From: DASSBG01 sp965651365
Lineage (GTDB): Bacteria; Pseudomonadota; Gammaproteobacteria; Xanthomonadales; Rhodanobacteraceae
Length of the DNA stretch: 8,220 nt
Assembly: GCA_965651365.1 (NCBI GenBank)
Contig: CBFGSA010000119.1
Span: forward strand, 1 to 8,220
Direction: 5' to 3'
The notes beneath the pieces were generated by a model. It was not told where the DNA came from. It was given only the letters and a program-made list of their open reading frames with translations, and searched no databases. Both the position numbers and the translations under genes were made by a program. This document shows, one piece after another, positions 1 through 6,778 of the stretch. Numbering within the stretch: position 1 is the first letter of the stretch; every line of letters starts with the position of its first letter.

Positions 1-1976
1 GAAAACATCAGCAGGTGTCCGGCGGTGGTCACCACCACGATCCGGTCGCGGGCCGGATCGGCGCTGGTGGCCGGCGCCAGCACGCGTGCGCCATCCGGCA
101 GATTGATGAGCTGCTTGCCGGCCTTCTTGGTCGCCTGCATCGCGGAAAACGGGGTAACGAAGCCATAGCCGGCGTCGTTGGCCAGCACCAGGCGGGTGTC
201 GTTGGCGGCACTGGCCACGGCCTGGAAGCTGGCGCCGGCGGGCGGGCTGAAGCGGCCGGTCAGCGGCTCGCCATGACCGCGCGCCGAGGGCAGCGAATGG
301 GCCGCGGTCGAATAGCTGCGCCCACTGGAGTCGATGAAGGCGACCTGCAGGTTGGTGCGGGTGGCCACGCTGCCGGCCAGCTCGTCGCCTTCGCGGTAGT
401 TGAGTGCGGCGGCATCCACATCATGGCCCTTGGCGGCGCGTACCCAGCCCTGTGCGGACAGCACCACGGTGATGGGCTCGGAGGCGACCAGGGCGCTTTC
501 GTCCAGGGCCTCGGCGACCTCGGCCTCGACCAGCGGCGAGCGCCGGGCATCGCCGAATTTTTCCGCATCGGCGCGAATCTCGTCGCGGATCAGGCCCTTC
601 AGTTTGGCCTTCGATTTCAGCAGCACCTTGAGTCGGGCGCGCTCTTCTTCCAGTTCGTCACGCTCGGCCGTGATCTTCATTTCTTCCAGCCGCGCCAGTT
701 GCCGCAGCCGGGTTTCCAGAATGTAGTCGGCCTGTTCCCCGCTGAGATCGAAGCGTTCAATCAGCACCGGCTTGGGCTTGTCCTCGGTGCGCACGATGCG
801 GATCACTTCGTCCAGGTTGAGGAAGGCGATGCGCAGGCCGTCGAGCAGGTGCAGACGCCGCTCGACCTTGTCCAGGCGGTGTTCGAGGCGCCGGGTCACC
901 GTGTCGGTGCGGAACTTCAGCCATTCACCCAGGATGGTCTTGAGATCCTTGACCTGCGGCCGACCGTCCAGACCGATCATGTTGAGATTGACGCGGAAGC
1001 TTTTTTCCAGGTCGGTGGTGGCAAACAGGTGCTGCATCATCTCGCCGATGTCGATCCGGTTGGAACGCGGCACCAGTACCAGGCGGATCGGGTTCTCGTG
1101 ATCGGATTCGTCGCGCAAGTCTTCCAGCATCGGCAGCTTCTTGGCGCGCATCTGGCTGGCGATCTGTTCGATCACCCTGGCCGGACTGACCTGATGCGGC
1201 AAGGCGGTGATCACGGCCTGGCTGTTCTGGACTTGGTACACGGCGCGTGCCCGCACCGAGCCGTTGCCGGTTTCGTAAATGGCTTGCAGGTCTGCACGCG
1301 GCGTGATGATCTGCGCTTCAGTCGGGTAGTCGGGTGCGGGGATGTGTTCACACAAGTCTTTGATCGTGGCCCTGGGCTCGTCCAGCAGGTGGATGGCGGC
1401 GCTGGCCACCTCGCGCAGATTGTGCGGTGGTATGTCGGTGGCCATGCCCACGGCAATGCCCATCGAACCGTTCAGCAGCACGTGCGGCAGCCGTGCCGGC
1501 AGCCAGGACGGTTCCTCCAGCGTGCCGTCGAAATTGGGAGTCCAGTCCACCGTGCCCTGGGCCAGTTCGCCCAGCAGCATTTCGGCAATCGGCGTCAGGC
1601 GCGATTCGGTGTAGCGCATCGCGGCGAAACTCTTGGGGTCGTCCGGCGAGCCGAAGTTGCCCTGGCCGTCGACCAGCGGGTAGCGCCACGAGAACGGCTG
1701 CGCCATCAGCACCATGGCCTCGTAGCAGGCCGAGTCGCCGTGCGGGTGGAACTTGCCGATCACATCACCGACCGTGCGCGCCGACTTCTTGGGCTTGGCC
1801 GTGGCCGCCAGGCCCAGTTCGCTCATCGCGTAGATGATGCGCCGCTGGACCGGCTTCAGGCCGTCGCCGATGAAGGGCAGGGCGCGGTCCAGCACCACGT
1901 ACATCGAGTAATCGAGGTAGGCACGCTCGGCGTATTCCCTGAGCGTGATCTGTTCGTAATTGGCTTGCAGATTCAT
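1..1976 (-). CDS. parC: DNA topoisomerase IV subunit A (ParC), 3' end beyond window
   Basis: Subunit A of topoisomerase IV, the type IIA enzyme that, with ParE, cuts and reseals duplex DNA to unlink replicated chromosomes in the cytoplasm. Translation from ATG 1976 gives 658 residues that run off the left edge. E. coli ParC is 752 residues, so roughly 90 C-terminal residues are missing. The N-terminal breakage-reunion region carries HPHGDSACYEAM at 77-88 and the catalytic tyrosine Tyr122 in AAMRYTESRL, two residues later than Tyr120 of E. coli. The quinolone-determining positions are Ser82 and Glu86, the usual susceptible residues. A charged coiled-coil-like stretch (about 430-480) precedes the beta-pinwheel C-terminal domain, which starts near residue 490-500. 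ParC is preferred over GyrA because of the MNLQ-type N-terminus, the HPHGDSACYEAM version of the motif and the C-terminal domain. No Shine-Dalgarno sequence precedes the ATG. Family identification is secure. Confidence 0.97.
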   Translation of the reverse strand, partial: MNLQANYEQITLREYAERAYLDYSMYVVLDRALPFIGDGLKPVQRRIIYAMSELGLAATAKPKKSARTVGDVIGKFHPHGDSACYEAMVLMAQPFSWRYPLVDGQGNFGSPDDPKSFAAMRYTESRLTPIAEMLLGELAQGTVDWTPNFDGTLEEPSWLPARLPHVLLNGSMGIAVGMATDIPPHNLREVASAAIHLLDEPRATIKDLCEHIPAPDYPTEAQIITPRADLQAIYETGNGSVRARAVYQVQNSQAVITALPHQVSPARVIEQIASQMRAKKLPMLEDLRDESDHENPIRLVLVPRSNRIDIGEMMQHLFATTDLEKSFRVNLNMIGLDGRPQVKDLKTILGEWLKFRTDTVTRRLEHRLDKVERRLHLLDGLRIAFLNLDEVIRIVRTEDKPKPVLIERFDLSGEQADYILETRLRQLARLEEMKITAERDELEEERARLKVLLKSKAKLKGLIRDEIRADAEKFGDARRSPLVEAEVAEALDESALVASEPITVVLSAQGWVRAAKGHDVDAAALNYREGDELAGSVATRTNLQVAFIDSSGRSYSTAAHSLPSARGHGEPLTGRFSPPAGASFQAVASAANDTRLVLANDAGYGFVTPFSAMQATKKAGKQLINLPDGARVLAPATSADPARDRIVVVTTAGHLLMF

Positions 1977-1982
1977 CCGCGC

Positions 1983-1988
1983 ATTGTA
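1983..1988 (-). promoter_or_regulatory. Probable parC promoter -10 box, placed for a leaderless mRNA
   Basis: On the minus strand a near-consensus TACAAT lies only six bases (GCGCGG) before the parC ATG. Transcription normally starts about six or seven bases after the -10 box, so the first transcribed base would be at or next to the A of the ATG. The absence of a Shine-Dalgarno sequence fits this. A TTGACC hexamer at 2028-2023 is too far away (34 bp spacer) to be its -35 box, and no good -35 is seen at 16-18 bp. The reading as a promoter is inference. Confidence 0.45.
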
Positions 1989-2056
1989 GGGGATCGGCGG
2001 CCCGATACGCGTGGTCGATATCGGTCAAGATGCACGCATTTTCCGCACGCCGCCCA

Positions 2057-2070
2057 TCCTGCCGGCAGGA
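2057..2070. repeat. 14 bp perfect palindrome upstream of parC
   Basis: TCCTGCCGGCAGGA reads the same on both strands. It lies about 80 bp upstream of the parC start, in the 232 bp gap between parC and the hydrolase gene, just upstream of the parC promoter candidate. It has no loop, so it fits a dimeric protein-binding site better than a terminator. No known operator was recognised. In this GC-rich DNA it could also be chance. Confidence 0.35.
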
Positions 2071-2118
2071 CAGGTCAGGTGCGACACCAGCGTCATGGCA
2101 AAGCCCCGAACCGTGATT

Positions 2119-2135
2119 GTCCGGTTTGCCCGGAC
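2119..2135 (-). other. Short hairpin after the hydrolase gene, possible weak transcript end
   Basis: GTCCGG and CCGGAC form a perfect 6 bp stem around a five-base loop, about 75 bases downstream of the hydrolase stop codon in the direction of transcription. No T-run follows, so this is not a convincing intrinsic terminator. It could stabilise the 3' end of the upstream operon mRNA. Apart from this, the 14 bp palindrome and the parC promoter candidate, I see nothing else in the 1977-2208 gap, and no coding signal. Confidence 0.25.
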
Positions 2136-2208
2136 TCGTTGCAGCATCTGCCGGGCGGCAGGTCATGCACGCGACCCGCCGCCGGCGGATTGGGCAACTG
2201 ACGCACGC

Positions 2209-3249
2209 CTACTCCGTGCTTTCGACGCCGCCGAGAAAATGGATCAGGCCCGAGAAGTAGGTCTTCTGATCGTCGTACATGGCCATGTGGCTGCCATCGG
2301 GGCACAGCAGGAACTGGCCATGAGGCAACTGCGTGGCCATCTTCTTCATGTAGGCCGGGTCCATGGTGTCGTGGGCCGCGCCAATGACCAGGCTCGGCAC
2401 CTTGATCTGCTTGAGTGCGGCGAAGCGGTCCCACTGCGCCAGTCGACCACTGGCGCCCAGCTCGCTGGGCCCCTGCATCAGGGTGTAGACGTGCTCGTTC
2501 ATGTGACCGAAGGCGTAGTTGACCGGTTCCGGCCATTGCGCGGCGGGCATGCGCAGGATGTGCTTCTCGTAGTGCATGGGCACCAGTGTTCCCATGTAGC
2601 GCGGATCGGCGGTCTTGTGCCCGGCCTCCAGCCTCTTTACCAGCGCAAGCTTCTCCGGGTCCATGGCCGGCATGAGAACCTTCTGCGCATAGGCGTTGTA
2701 GGCCGGGATGGAGGCCATCATGTTGGAGATCACCAGGCACTTGAGGTTCTTCTGGTACTTGAGCGCGTACTCGATGGCGAGTATGCCGCCCCAGGAGTGG
2801 CCCAGCAGGCAGAAGTTGCTGCTGTCCAGCTTCAGTGCCTTGCGCACCTGCTCGACTTCGTCGACAAAGCGCGGGATGGTCCAGAGCTTGTCGTTGTCGG
2901 GGTGGTCGCTGCGGCCCGAGCCGAGCTGGTCGTAGTAGAAATACTCGATGCCGGCGGCCGGAAAGTAGCTGTCGAAGGCTTCGAAGTAGTCGTGGGTGGC
3001 CCCCGGGCCGCCGTGCAACAGCAGCACCTTGAGATTCGGGTTGTTGCCGACGCGCCTGGTCCATACCTTGTGCGGACCATCGGGCGTCGTGATCTCGATC
3101 ATGCGCACGCCACCCGACAGCACATCATCCTGGCCGACATGGCTGAAGTAGCTGGCCAGCGTTGGTGGTGACTGTGGTTTGGTCGGCGCCGCGAAGGCAG
3201 CGCTGGCTGCCAGCAGCAAGCTCAAGACGAGAGGTGGTCGTATAGTCAT
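2209..3249 (-). CDS. Exported alpha/beta hydrolase, proline iminopeptidase-like (peptidase family S33)
   Basis: A 346-residue serine hydrolase of the alpha/beta fold, most like proline iminopeptidases and related proline-specific peptidases, which release N-terminal proline or act on small amides and esters. The HGGPG oxyanion-hole motif is at 79-83, YYDQLGSGRSDHP at 105-117, the nucleophile elbow GHSWGG at 150-155 (Ser152), the likely acid Asp294 in GAAHDTMDP, and the catalytic His321 in DGSHM. Residues 1-21 form a signal peptide: Arg4, a hydrophobic run and AFA-A cleavage near 20/21, with no lipobox cysteine. That places it in the periplasm or outside, unlike the classical cytoplasmic enzymes. 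The start at 3249 is chosen over the upstream ATG at 3300 because it begins exactly at the signal peptide and has GGGGGA seven bases before it. It lies 38 bp after the endonuclease-family gene and may be last in that operon. The fold is certain; the substrate is not. Confidence 0.88.
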   Translation of the reverse strand: MTIRPPLVLSLLLAASAAFAAPTKPQSPPTLASYFSHVGQDDVLSGGVRMIEITTPDGPHKVWTRRVGNNPNLKVLLLHGGPGATHDYFEAFDSYFPAAGIEYFYYDQLGSGRSDHPDNDKLWTIPRFVDEVEQVRKALKLDSSNFCLLGHSWGGILAIEYALKYQKNLKCLVISNMMASIPAYNAYAQKVLMPAMDPEKLALVKRLEAGHKTADPRYMGTLVPMHYEKHILRMPAAQWPEPVNYAFGHMNEHVYTLMQGPSELGASGRLAQWDRFAALKQIKVPSLVIGAAHDTMDPAYMKKMATQLPHGQFLLCPDGSHMAMYDDQKTYFSGLIHFLGGVESTE

Positions 3250-3287
3250 GTCGAATCCCCCGATGGAGCCGTGAGCTCCGGGTTGTA

Positions 3288-4001
3288 CTACGCACTGCAT
3301 GCCAGCGCAACTTCAGCAACAACCGGCAGATGGTCAGAGGCCGTGCGCAGACCCGATCCGCGCCAGGCCTGCGCGTCGCGCAGAACGATTGGCGGTGAGG
3401 CCAGAATCCGGTCAAGGCGCAGTAGTGGAATCAGGGCCGGAAAGCTGCGGGGAAACTGCCCCCGGCGCGCCGGTTGCAATTTCGGCAGGCATTCCGAGGG
3501 CCAGCCGGGCCAGGCGTTGAAGTCGCCCAAAACCAGACACGGGCTGTCCACGGTGGCCAGATGCGCCTCGATCAATGCCAGTTGTGTGCGGCGCTCGCTG
3601 GCCTTCAGGCCAAGGTGGGTCGTCAGCACATGCAGGCTTGTGCCGTCGGTCGCTGTCGCTTCTGCCGCAATGGCACAACGCGGTTCGCGGCCCGCGACCG
3701 TCAGGTTGAGGCGGCGTGCGTCATGCAGCGGCAGACGCGACAGCAGTGCGTTGCCGAAGCCGTCGGGGTGGCCGGGCAAGGTGGTTTCCACGATTGCCTG
3801 ATAGTCGCGCCGACCGGTCAGCAGTGCCTTGAACTCCTTGTGTGACGATTCCGTAGGCACCTCCTGCAGCGCGATGAGGTCGGCGTCGAGGCTGTCGATG
3901 ACCGCCAGGGTGCGGTTCGGATCCTCGCGCCGGTCGATACCCCGGCACGAATGCAGGTTCCAGCTCGCCACGCGCAGGCGTGAAGTGGCGTAAGCATTCA
4001 T
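3288..4001 (-). CDS. Endonuclease/exonuclease/phosphatase-family protein (YbhP-like)
   Basis: A 237-residue protein of the metal-dependent EEP superfamily (DNase I, AP endonuclease and phosphodiesterase/phosphatase types), with no signal peptide. The motifs appear in order: SWNLH at 13-17 (metal or phosphate-contacting Asn15), ALQEV at 44-48 (metal-binding Glu47), TTHLG at 127-131, LGDFNAW at 158-164 (Asp160, Asn162), LDRIL at 196-200 and SDHLPV at 222-227 (Asp223, His224 catalytic pair). All core residues are present, so the enzyme should be active. The ATG at 4001 overlaps the TGA of the VTT gene as ATGA, which fixes the start and implies translational coupling; an upstream in-frame extension merely overlaps that gene. 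Pairing of an EEP protein with a membrane-lipid gene resembles E. coli ybhP beside the cardiolipin synthase gene clsB, so a lipid phosphodiester substrate is possible. Nucleic acid remains an equal option. Confidence 0.87.
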   Translation of the reverse strand: MNAYATSRLRVASWNLHSCRGIDRREDPNRTLAVIDSLDADLIALQEVPTESSHKEFKALLTGRRDYQAIVETTLPGHPDGFGNALLSRLPLHDARRLNLTVAGREPRCAIAAEATATDGTSLHVLTTHLGLKASERRTQLALIEAHLATVDSPCLVLGDFNAWPGWPSECLPKLQPARRGQFPRSFPALIPLLRLDRILASPPIVLRDAQAWRGSGLRTASDHLPVVAEVALACSA

Positions 4002-4756
4002 TGGCTTTCGCGCGATGCCTTGAGCATGCGGCGGCCCAGCCACACGCTGGCGATCGCAAAGACCAGAAGTGCGGCGCCAAACCACAGGAAGTTCGCCAGC
4101 CGCGGCTGCAGGATCGCGGCCAGCACGCGGTCGACCAGTAGCGCGGCCAGAATGGTGCCCGGCGTCATGCCCAGGATGGTGCCGAGGATGTAGTCGCGGC
4201 GGCCAATGTGCGAGGCGCCGGCCATCAGGTTGATGATGCTGTACGGCGCCACCGGCACGATGCGCAGCACCGCCACGGCCAGGATGCCGTGGCGCGCCAG
4301 CTTGACGCTGAGGCGGTGCAGCCGGCTTTCCGGCATGCGCCGCAGCAGTCGGCCACCGCCATGGTGACCGATTTCGTAGACCACGATGGCGCTCAATGTG
4401 GCGCCAATCAACGCGTAGATCACACCCAGAATATTGCCGAAAATGATGATCGCCGCTGCGGTCAGCACGTTGACCGGGAAGATCACGAGACCCCCGGCGA
4501 CAAAGGCCAGGATCACCAGCGGGGGCATCCAGGCGATGCGGTCGAGCTCGCGCAATGCGGCCACCGCACTCGGCACGTCGAGCCAGTGGCGGAGCGGGGT
4601 CAGGACCCAGACCGCGACAATGGCGGCAACGGCGATGGCGAGCAGTGTGTGCGTGACAATACGCCACCGCAGCGAGGGTGCGGGTTCGGTCGGCACCAGC
4701 TCGGGCTGGCGCGCATGCCGGTCGGGCGGGTCAATGGGCTGGCTCATGTCGGCCAT
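3998..4756 (-). CDS. VTT-domain membrane protein, TVP38/TMEM64 (DedA-like) family
   Basis: A 252-residue inner-membrane protein. After a polar N-terminus (1-30), hydrophobic segments occur at about 33-54, 78-98, 99-125, 157-180, 188-212 and 222-241. The family signature is clear: FPVNVLTAAAIIIFG at 93-107, then a GxxLS...YEIG(H) helix, a re-entrant LRIVPVAPYSIINLMAG (165-180), and YILGTILGMTPGTI at 189-202. VTT/DedA proteins are linked to lipid movement across membranes (undecaprenyl phosphate or phosphatidylethanolamine in bacteria, scramblases in eukaryotes) and to membrane-potential upkeep. The gene follows cfa by 37 bp and overlaps the EEP gene by four bases. Some proteobacteria carry this domain fused to phospholipase D/cardiolipin synthase modules; here it stands alone. 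ATG 4756 has no Shine-Dalgarno sequence; a second ATG at 4747 would shorten the protein by three residues. The exact transported lipid cannot be read from sequence. Confidence 0.88.
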   Translation of the reverse strand: MADMSQPIDPPDRHARQPELVPTEPAPSLRWRIVTHTLLAIAVAAIVAVWVLTPLRHWLDVPSAVAALRELDRIAWMPPLVILAFVAGGLVIFPVNVLTAAAIIIFGNILGVIYALIGATLSAIVVYEIGHHGGGRLLRRMPESRLHRLSVKLARHGILAVAVLRIVPVAPYSIINLMAGASHIGRRDYILGTILGMTPGTILAALLVDRVLAAILQPRLANFLWFGAALLVFAIASVWLGRRMLKASRESQ

Positions 4757-4793
4757 GATGCGACGCGCGGCCTGAACCTGGCCGACTGTCCGA

Positions 4794-5915
4794 TCAACGC
4801 GGCACGCGGTAGCCGCCCGGAATGCCGCGCGGGCTCAGGGTCAGTTGCCAGAGCTGGTCGCGGCGGCTGCGGAACACGCCGGCCGAGCAGGACAGGTAAA
4901 AGCGCCACATGCGTCGGAAGCGCTCGTCGTACTTGCTTTTCAGTTCCGGCCAGGCCGCGTCGAAATTGGCCAGCCAGGCCATCAGGGTGCGGTCGTAGTC
5001 GGTGCCGAAGTTGTGCCAGTCCTCGACCACGAACAGTCCTTCAAGCGCCGCGGTGACCTGACTGGCAGCCGGAATCACGGAATTGGGAAAGATGTACTTC
5101 TCGATCCACGGGTCGGGCCGTGATGGCGCTTCGTTGGTGCCGATGCAGTGCAAGACAGACAGGCCATGTGGATCCTTGAGGCAGCGACGCACGGTTTCAA
5201 AATAGGCGCGGTAGTTCTTGCCGCCGACGTGCTCGAACATGCCGATCGAGAACACTGCATCGAAGGGCTCGTCGATGTGGTGGTAATCCTGCAGACGGAT
5301 CTCGATCGGAAGTCCTTCGCACAATTTGCGCGCGTAGGCGGCCTGTTCTTCGGAAACGGTAATCCCCACGCCTTCCACGCCGTAGCGCTCGGCAGCGAAC
5401 TTCAGCGCTTCGCCCCAGCCACAGCCGATGTCGAGCACCTTCTGGCCCCGCTGCAGGCGCAGTTTGCGGCACACCAGATCCAGCTTGGCGGCTTCGGCAT
5501 CGTCGACGTTGTCGGCCTCGGCCCAGTAGCCGCAGGAATAAACCAGACGTTTGCCCAACATTGCTTCGAACAGTTCGTTGCCGGTGTCGTAGTGGGCCTT
5601 GCCGATTTCGAAGGCACGCTCACCCTTTTGCAGGTTGATGAAGCGGGCCTTGAGATGAGCCAGCATCGCGTCCAGGGTCTTCAGGTGTTCGTCGACGTGC
5701 GAGGACAGCAGGCGGGCGAAAAAGCCCGGTAGGTCTTCCACATCCCACCAGCCATCCATGTAGGCCTCGCCCAGCCCCAGCGAGCCGTGTGCGAACACGC
5801 GTGCATACAAGTCCGGGTTGTGGACCTTGATGTCCGTGGGGCGATCGCCGTCGATGCGGATGTCGGCGTGTTCCAGCAATTCCGCGGCGCGCGCCTTGAG
5901 GCTGTCCTGGGTCAT
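4794..5915 (-). CDS. cfa: Cyclopropane-fatty-acyl-phospholipid synthase
   Basis: A 373-residue S-adenosylmethionine-dependent enzyme (E. coli Cfa has 382) that adds a methylene bridge to the double bond of unsaturated acyl chains in membrane phospholipids, acting at the inner membrane surface. The N-terminal lipid-associating domain includes GLGEAYMDGWWD (47-58). AHYDTGNELF and VYSCGYW (125-131) precede the SAM-binding VLDIGCGWGEAL (160-171). By alignment in my head, the active-site set is complete: Cys128, Glu228 (MFEHVG), His256 and Ile258 (LHCIG), and Tyr307 (GTDYD), spaced almost exactly as Cys139, Glu239, His266, Ile268 and Tyr317 in E. coli. The conserved IEKYIFPN and EDWHNFG stretches follow. 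ATG 5915 has a strong GAGGAG site about seven bases upstream, and the gene starts 18 bp after the DUF190 stop. It therefore probably shares the fluoride-riboswitch transcript, an unusual setting for cfa. Confidence 0.96.
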   Translation of the reverse strand: MTQDSLKARAAELLEHADIRIDGDRPTDIKVHNPDLYARVFAHGSLGLGEAYMDGWWDVEDLPGFFARLLSSHVDEHLKTLDAMLAHLKARFINLQKGERAFEIGKAHYDTGNELFEAMLGKRLVYSCGYWAEADNVDDAEAAKLDLVCRKLRLQRGQKVLDIGCGWGEALKFAAERYGVEGVGITVSEEQAAYARKLCEGLPIEIRLQDYHHIDEPFDAVFSIGMFEHVGGKNYRAYFETVRRCLKDPHGLSVLHCIGTNEAPSRPDPWIEKYIFPNSVIPAASQVTAALEGLFVVEDWHNFGTDYDRTLMAWLANFDAAWPELKSKYDERFRRMWRFYLSCSAGVFRSRRDQLWQLTLSPRGIPGGYRVPR

Positions 5916-5933
5916 GTGAATCTCCTCGACTTG

Positions 5934-6296
5934 TCAGTGTGGATCCTGTTCGTCCTCTTGGCGAATGACACCGATTTCGCTGGCCGAGCGCGCGTATACC
6001 AGCTCGGCACCGGAGGCACGCACGATATCGAGCAGGGTGTCAGCCTCGGATGGGCGCAGCAGAAACTCCAGCTTCAGTGGCAGATCACCGGCCAGTTCCA
6101 GAAAGTGCTCTTCGTGCAAAACGCCGTGGCGCCCGAATCCGGCCACGGCGCGGAATACCGAGCCGCCACCCAGCTTCTCCTTGCGCGCCTGCTCGAGAAT
6201 CCATTCGTAGAGCAGCGTGCCGTCGTGCCTGGCGTTGGCGTGCATGAAGAATCGCAGATAGACGCCGTCGACTTTCATCAATCGTGTTGTGCTCAT
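5934..6296 (-). CDS. DUF190 family protein (PII-like small protein linked to CrcB)
   Basis: A 120-residue soluble protein of the DUF190 family, predicted to have a PII-like ferredoxin fold. Recognisable features are the first strand VYLRFFMH (12-19), LLYEWILEQARKEKLGGGSVFRAVAGFGRHG (28-58), HEEHFLELAGDLPLKLEFL (61-79) and a last helix-strand ending in IGVIR. The GGGSVFRAVAGFGRHG region corresponds to the typical 'GATVxRGxxGFG' segment of this family. Biochemical function is unknown. DUF190 genes are often found next to or fused with crcB, so a regulatory partner or accessory of the fluoride channel is a fair inference. The start at 6296 (MSTTRLM) is chosen because GGAGG lies eight bases upstream. 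The earlier ATG at 6311 would place that site inside the gene and adds five unlike residues. It sits 15 bp after the crcB stop codon and 18 bp before cfa. Confidence 0.88.
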   Translation of the reverse strand: MSTTRLMKVDGVYLRFFMHANARHDGTLLYEWILEQARKEKLGGGSVFRAVAGFGRHGVLHEEHFLELAGDLPLKLEFLLRPSEADTLLDIVRASGAELVYARSASEIGVIRQEDEQDPH

Positions 6297-6304
6297 GGGA
6301 CAAG

Positions 6305-6309
6305 CCTCC
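6305..6309 (-). promoter_or_regulatory. Ribosome binding site deciding the DUF190 start
   Basis: GGAGG on the minus strand sits eight bases before ATG 6296, in the 15 bp between the crcB stop and that start. It makes 6296 the better initiation codon than the ATG at 6311, which abuts the crcB stop and lacks an equivalent site. Confidence 0.7.
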
Positions 6310-6311
6310 AT

Positions 6312-6698
6312 TCAAACGCGCCACAGCGCGCGGATCAAGCCGAAACCGACCAGGCACATGGCCAGCGAACCTGCGACGTGGATGCCAACATGGCCGGCAA
6401 ACCAGGCGTACTGCTGGCGCAACAGCAACGTAACCGCCTCGCCGGAAAAGGTGGAAAAGGTTGTCAGGGCACCCAGAAAGCCGGTCGTCACGAACAGGCG
6501 CGCCTCGCCCGACAATGCCTGAAAGTGCGCGAATGCGCCCAGGATCAGACCCATCAGCAAGCCGCCGATCAGGTTGGCGGCCAAGGTTCCCAGCGGCAAG
6601 GTTGGAAAGACCGGGTTGAGCAGATAGCCCAGGCCCCAGCGCAACCAGGCCCCAAGCGCGGCGCCAGCACCGATGGCGACAAATGCAGCAATACCCAT
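6312..6698 (-). CDS. crcB: Fluoride efflux channel CrcB/Fluc
   Basis: A 128-residue four-helix inner-membrane protein of the Fluc family. These form dual-topology homodimers with two fluoride-selective pores and export F- that accumulates after HF entry. Family motifs in order: GAGAALGAWLRWGLG at 10-24 (conserved Gly and Arg20), GTLAANLIGGLLMG at 37-50 (pore-lining Asn42), and GFLGALTTFSTFSGE at 73-87, whose two Phe residues (81, 84) match the 'Phe box' and whose TTF segment forms the central sodium site. Four hydrophobic segments fall at about 3-24, 36-57, 69-93 and 99-124. The length is normal for a single-gene (homodimer) Fluc. GAGGA stands six bases before ATG 6698. It lies directly behind a fluoride riboswitch and its terminator, which confirms the assignment independently, and it is followed by a DUF190 gene. 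Confidence 0.97.
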   Translation of the reverse strand: MGIAAFVAIGAGAALGAWLRWGLGYLLNPVFPTLPLGTLAANLIGGLLMGLILGAFAHFQALSGEARLFVTTGFLGALTTFSTFSGEAVTLLLRQQYAWFAGHVGIHVAGSLAMCLVGFGLIRALWRV

Positions 6699-6739
6699 AC
6701 ATCATCCTCATTGCGGCGCGGCTGGCAAACCGCGGATAC

Positions 6740-6778
6740 AAAAATGCCTGCACCACCGGCCATCGGCAGTGCAGGCAT
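6740..6778 (-). terminator. Intrinsic terminator of the fluoride riboswitch (expression platform)
   Basis: On the minus strand ATGCCTGCAC (6778-6769) pairs perfectly over 10 bp with GTGCAGGCAT (6753-6744). The stem can continue through two wobble and two GC pairs, and a run of five T (6744-6740) follows. It lies 41 bases before crcB. Its 5' arm begins with ATGCC, the same bases the riboswitch aptamer needs for its pseudoknot, so terminator and fluoride-bound aptamer exclude each other. Without fluoride, transcription should stop here; with fluoride it should read through. Confidence 0.92.

Noticed and set aside
1731..1733. Quinolone-resistance mutation in ParC
   Set aside because: Ser82 (and Glu86), the positions that usually change in resistant strains, carry the common susceptible residues, so no resistance change is visible in this part of the gene.
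2119..2135. Hairpin after the hydrolase as an intrinsic terminator
   Set aside because: The stem has only 6 bp and no T-run follows on the transcribed strand, so it is listed only as a possible weak structure.
15..2201. A 728-codon open frame on the plus strand opposite parC
   Set aside because: It is the antisense shadow of parC. The minus-strand product matches ParC across its whole length, while this frame gives a Gly/Arg/Gln/His-rich string without any domain.
2011..3171. A 386-codon plus-strand open frame opposite the alpha/beta hydrolase
   Set aside because: The minus strand carries a complete catalytic triad and signal peptide. The plus frame has no recognisable motif and runs over the parC promoter gap into the gene.
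3265..3279. GGAGC/GCTCC inverted repeat between the EEP and hydrolase genes as a terminator
   Set aside because: The stem is only 5 bp, no T-run follows, and it lies within 40 bp between genes of one strand; it is more likely chance or a minor mRNA structure.
3250..3300. Seventeen-residue N-terminal extension of the hydrolase from ATG 3300
   Set aside because: It would bury the signal peptide and overlap the end of the EEP gene. The start at 3249 has a suitable ribosome site and the signal peptide begins there.
4002..4667. Upstream in-frame extension of the EEP gene to a 459-residue protein
   Set aside because: The extra 222 residues are an off-frame reading of the VTT gene and look like Arg/Ala/Pro-rich noise. 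The ATGA overlap gives a natural start at 4001.
4434..5732. Several plus-strand open frames opposite the VTT and cfa genes
   Set aside because: All lie opposite well-recognised genes, have no good ribosome sites and show no family motif.
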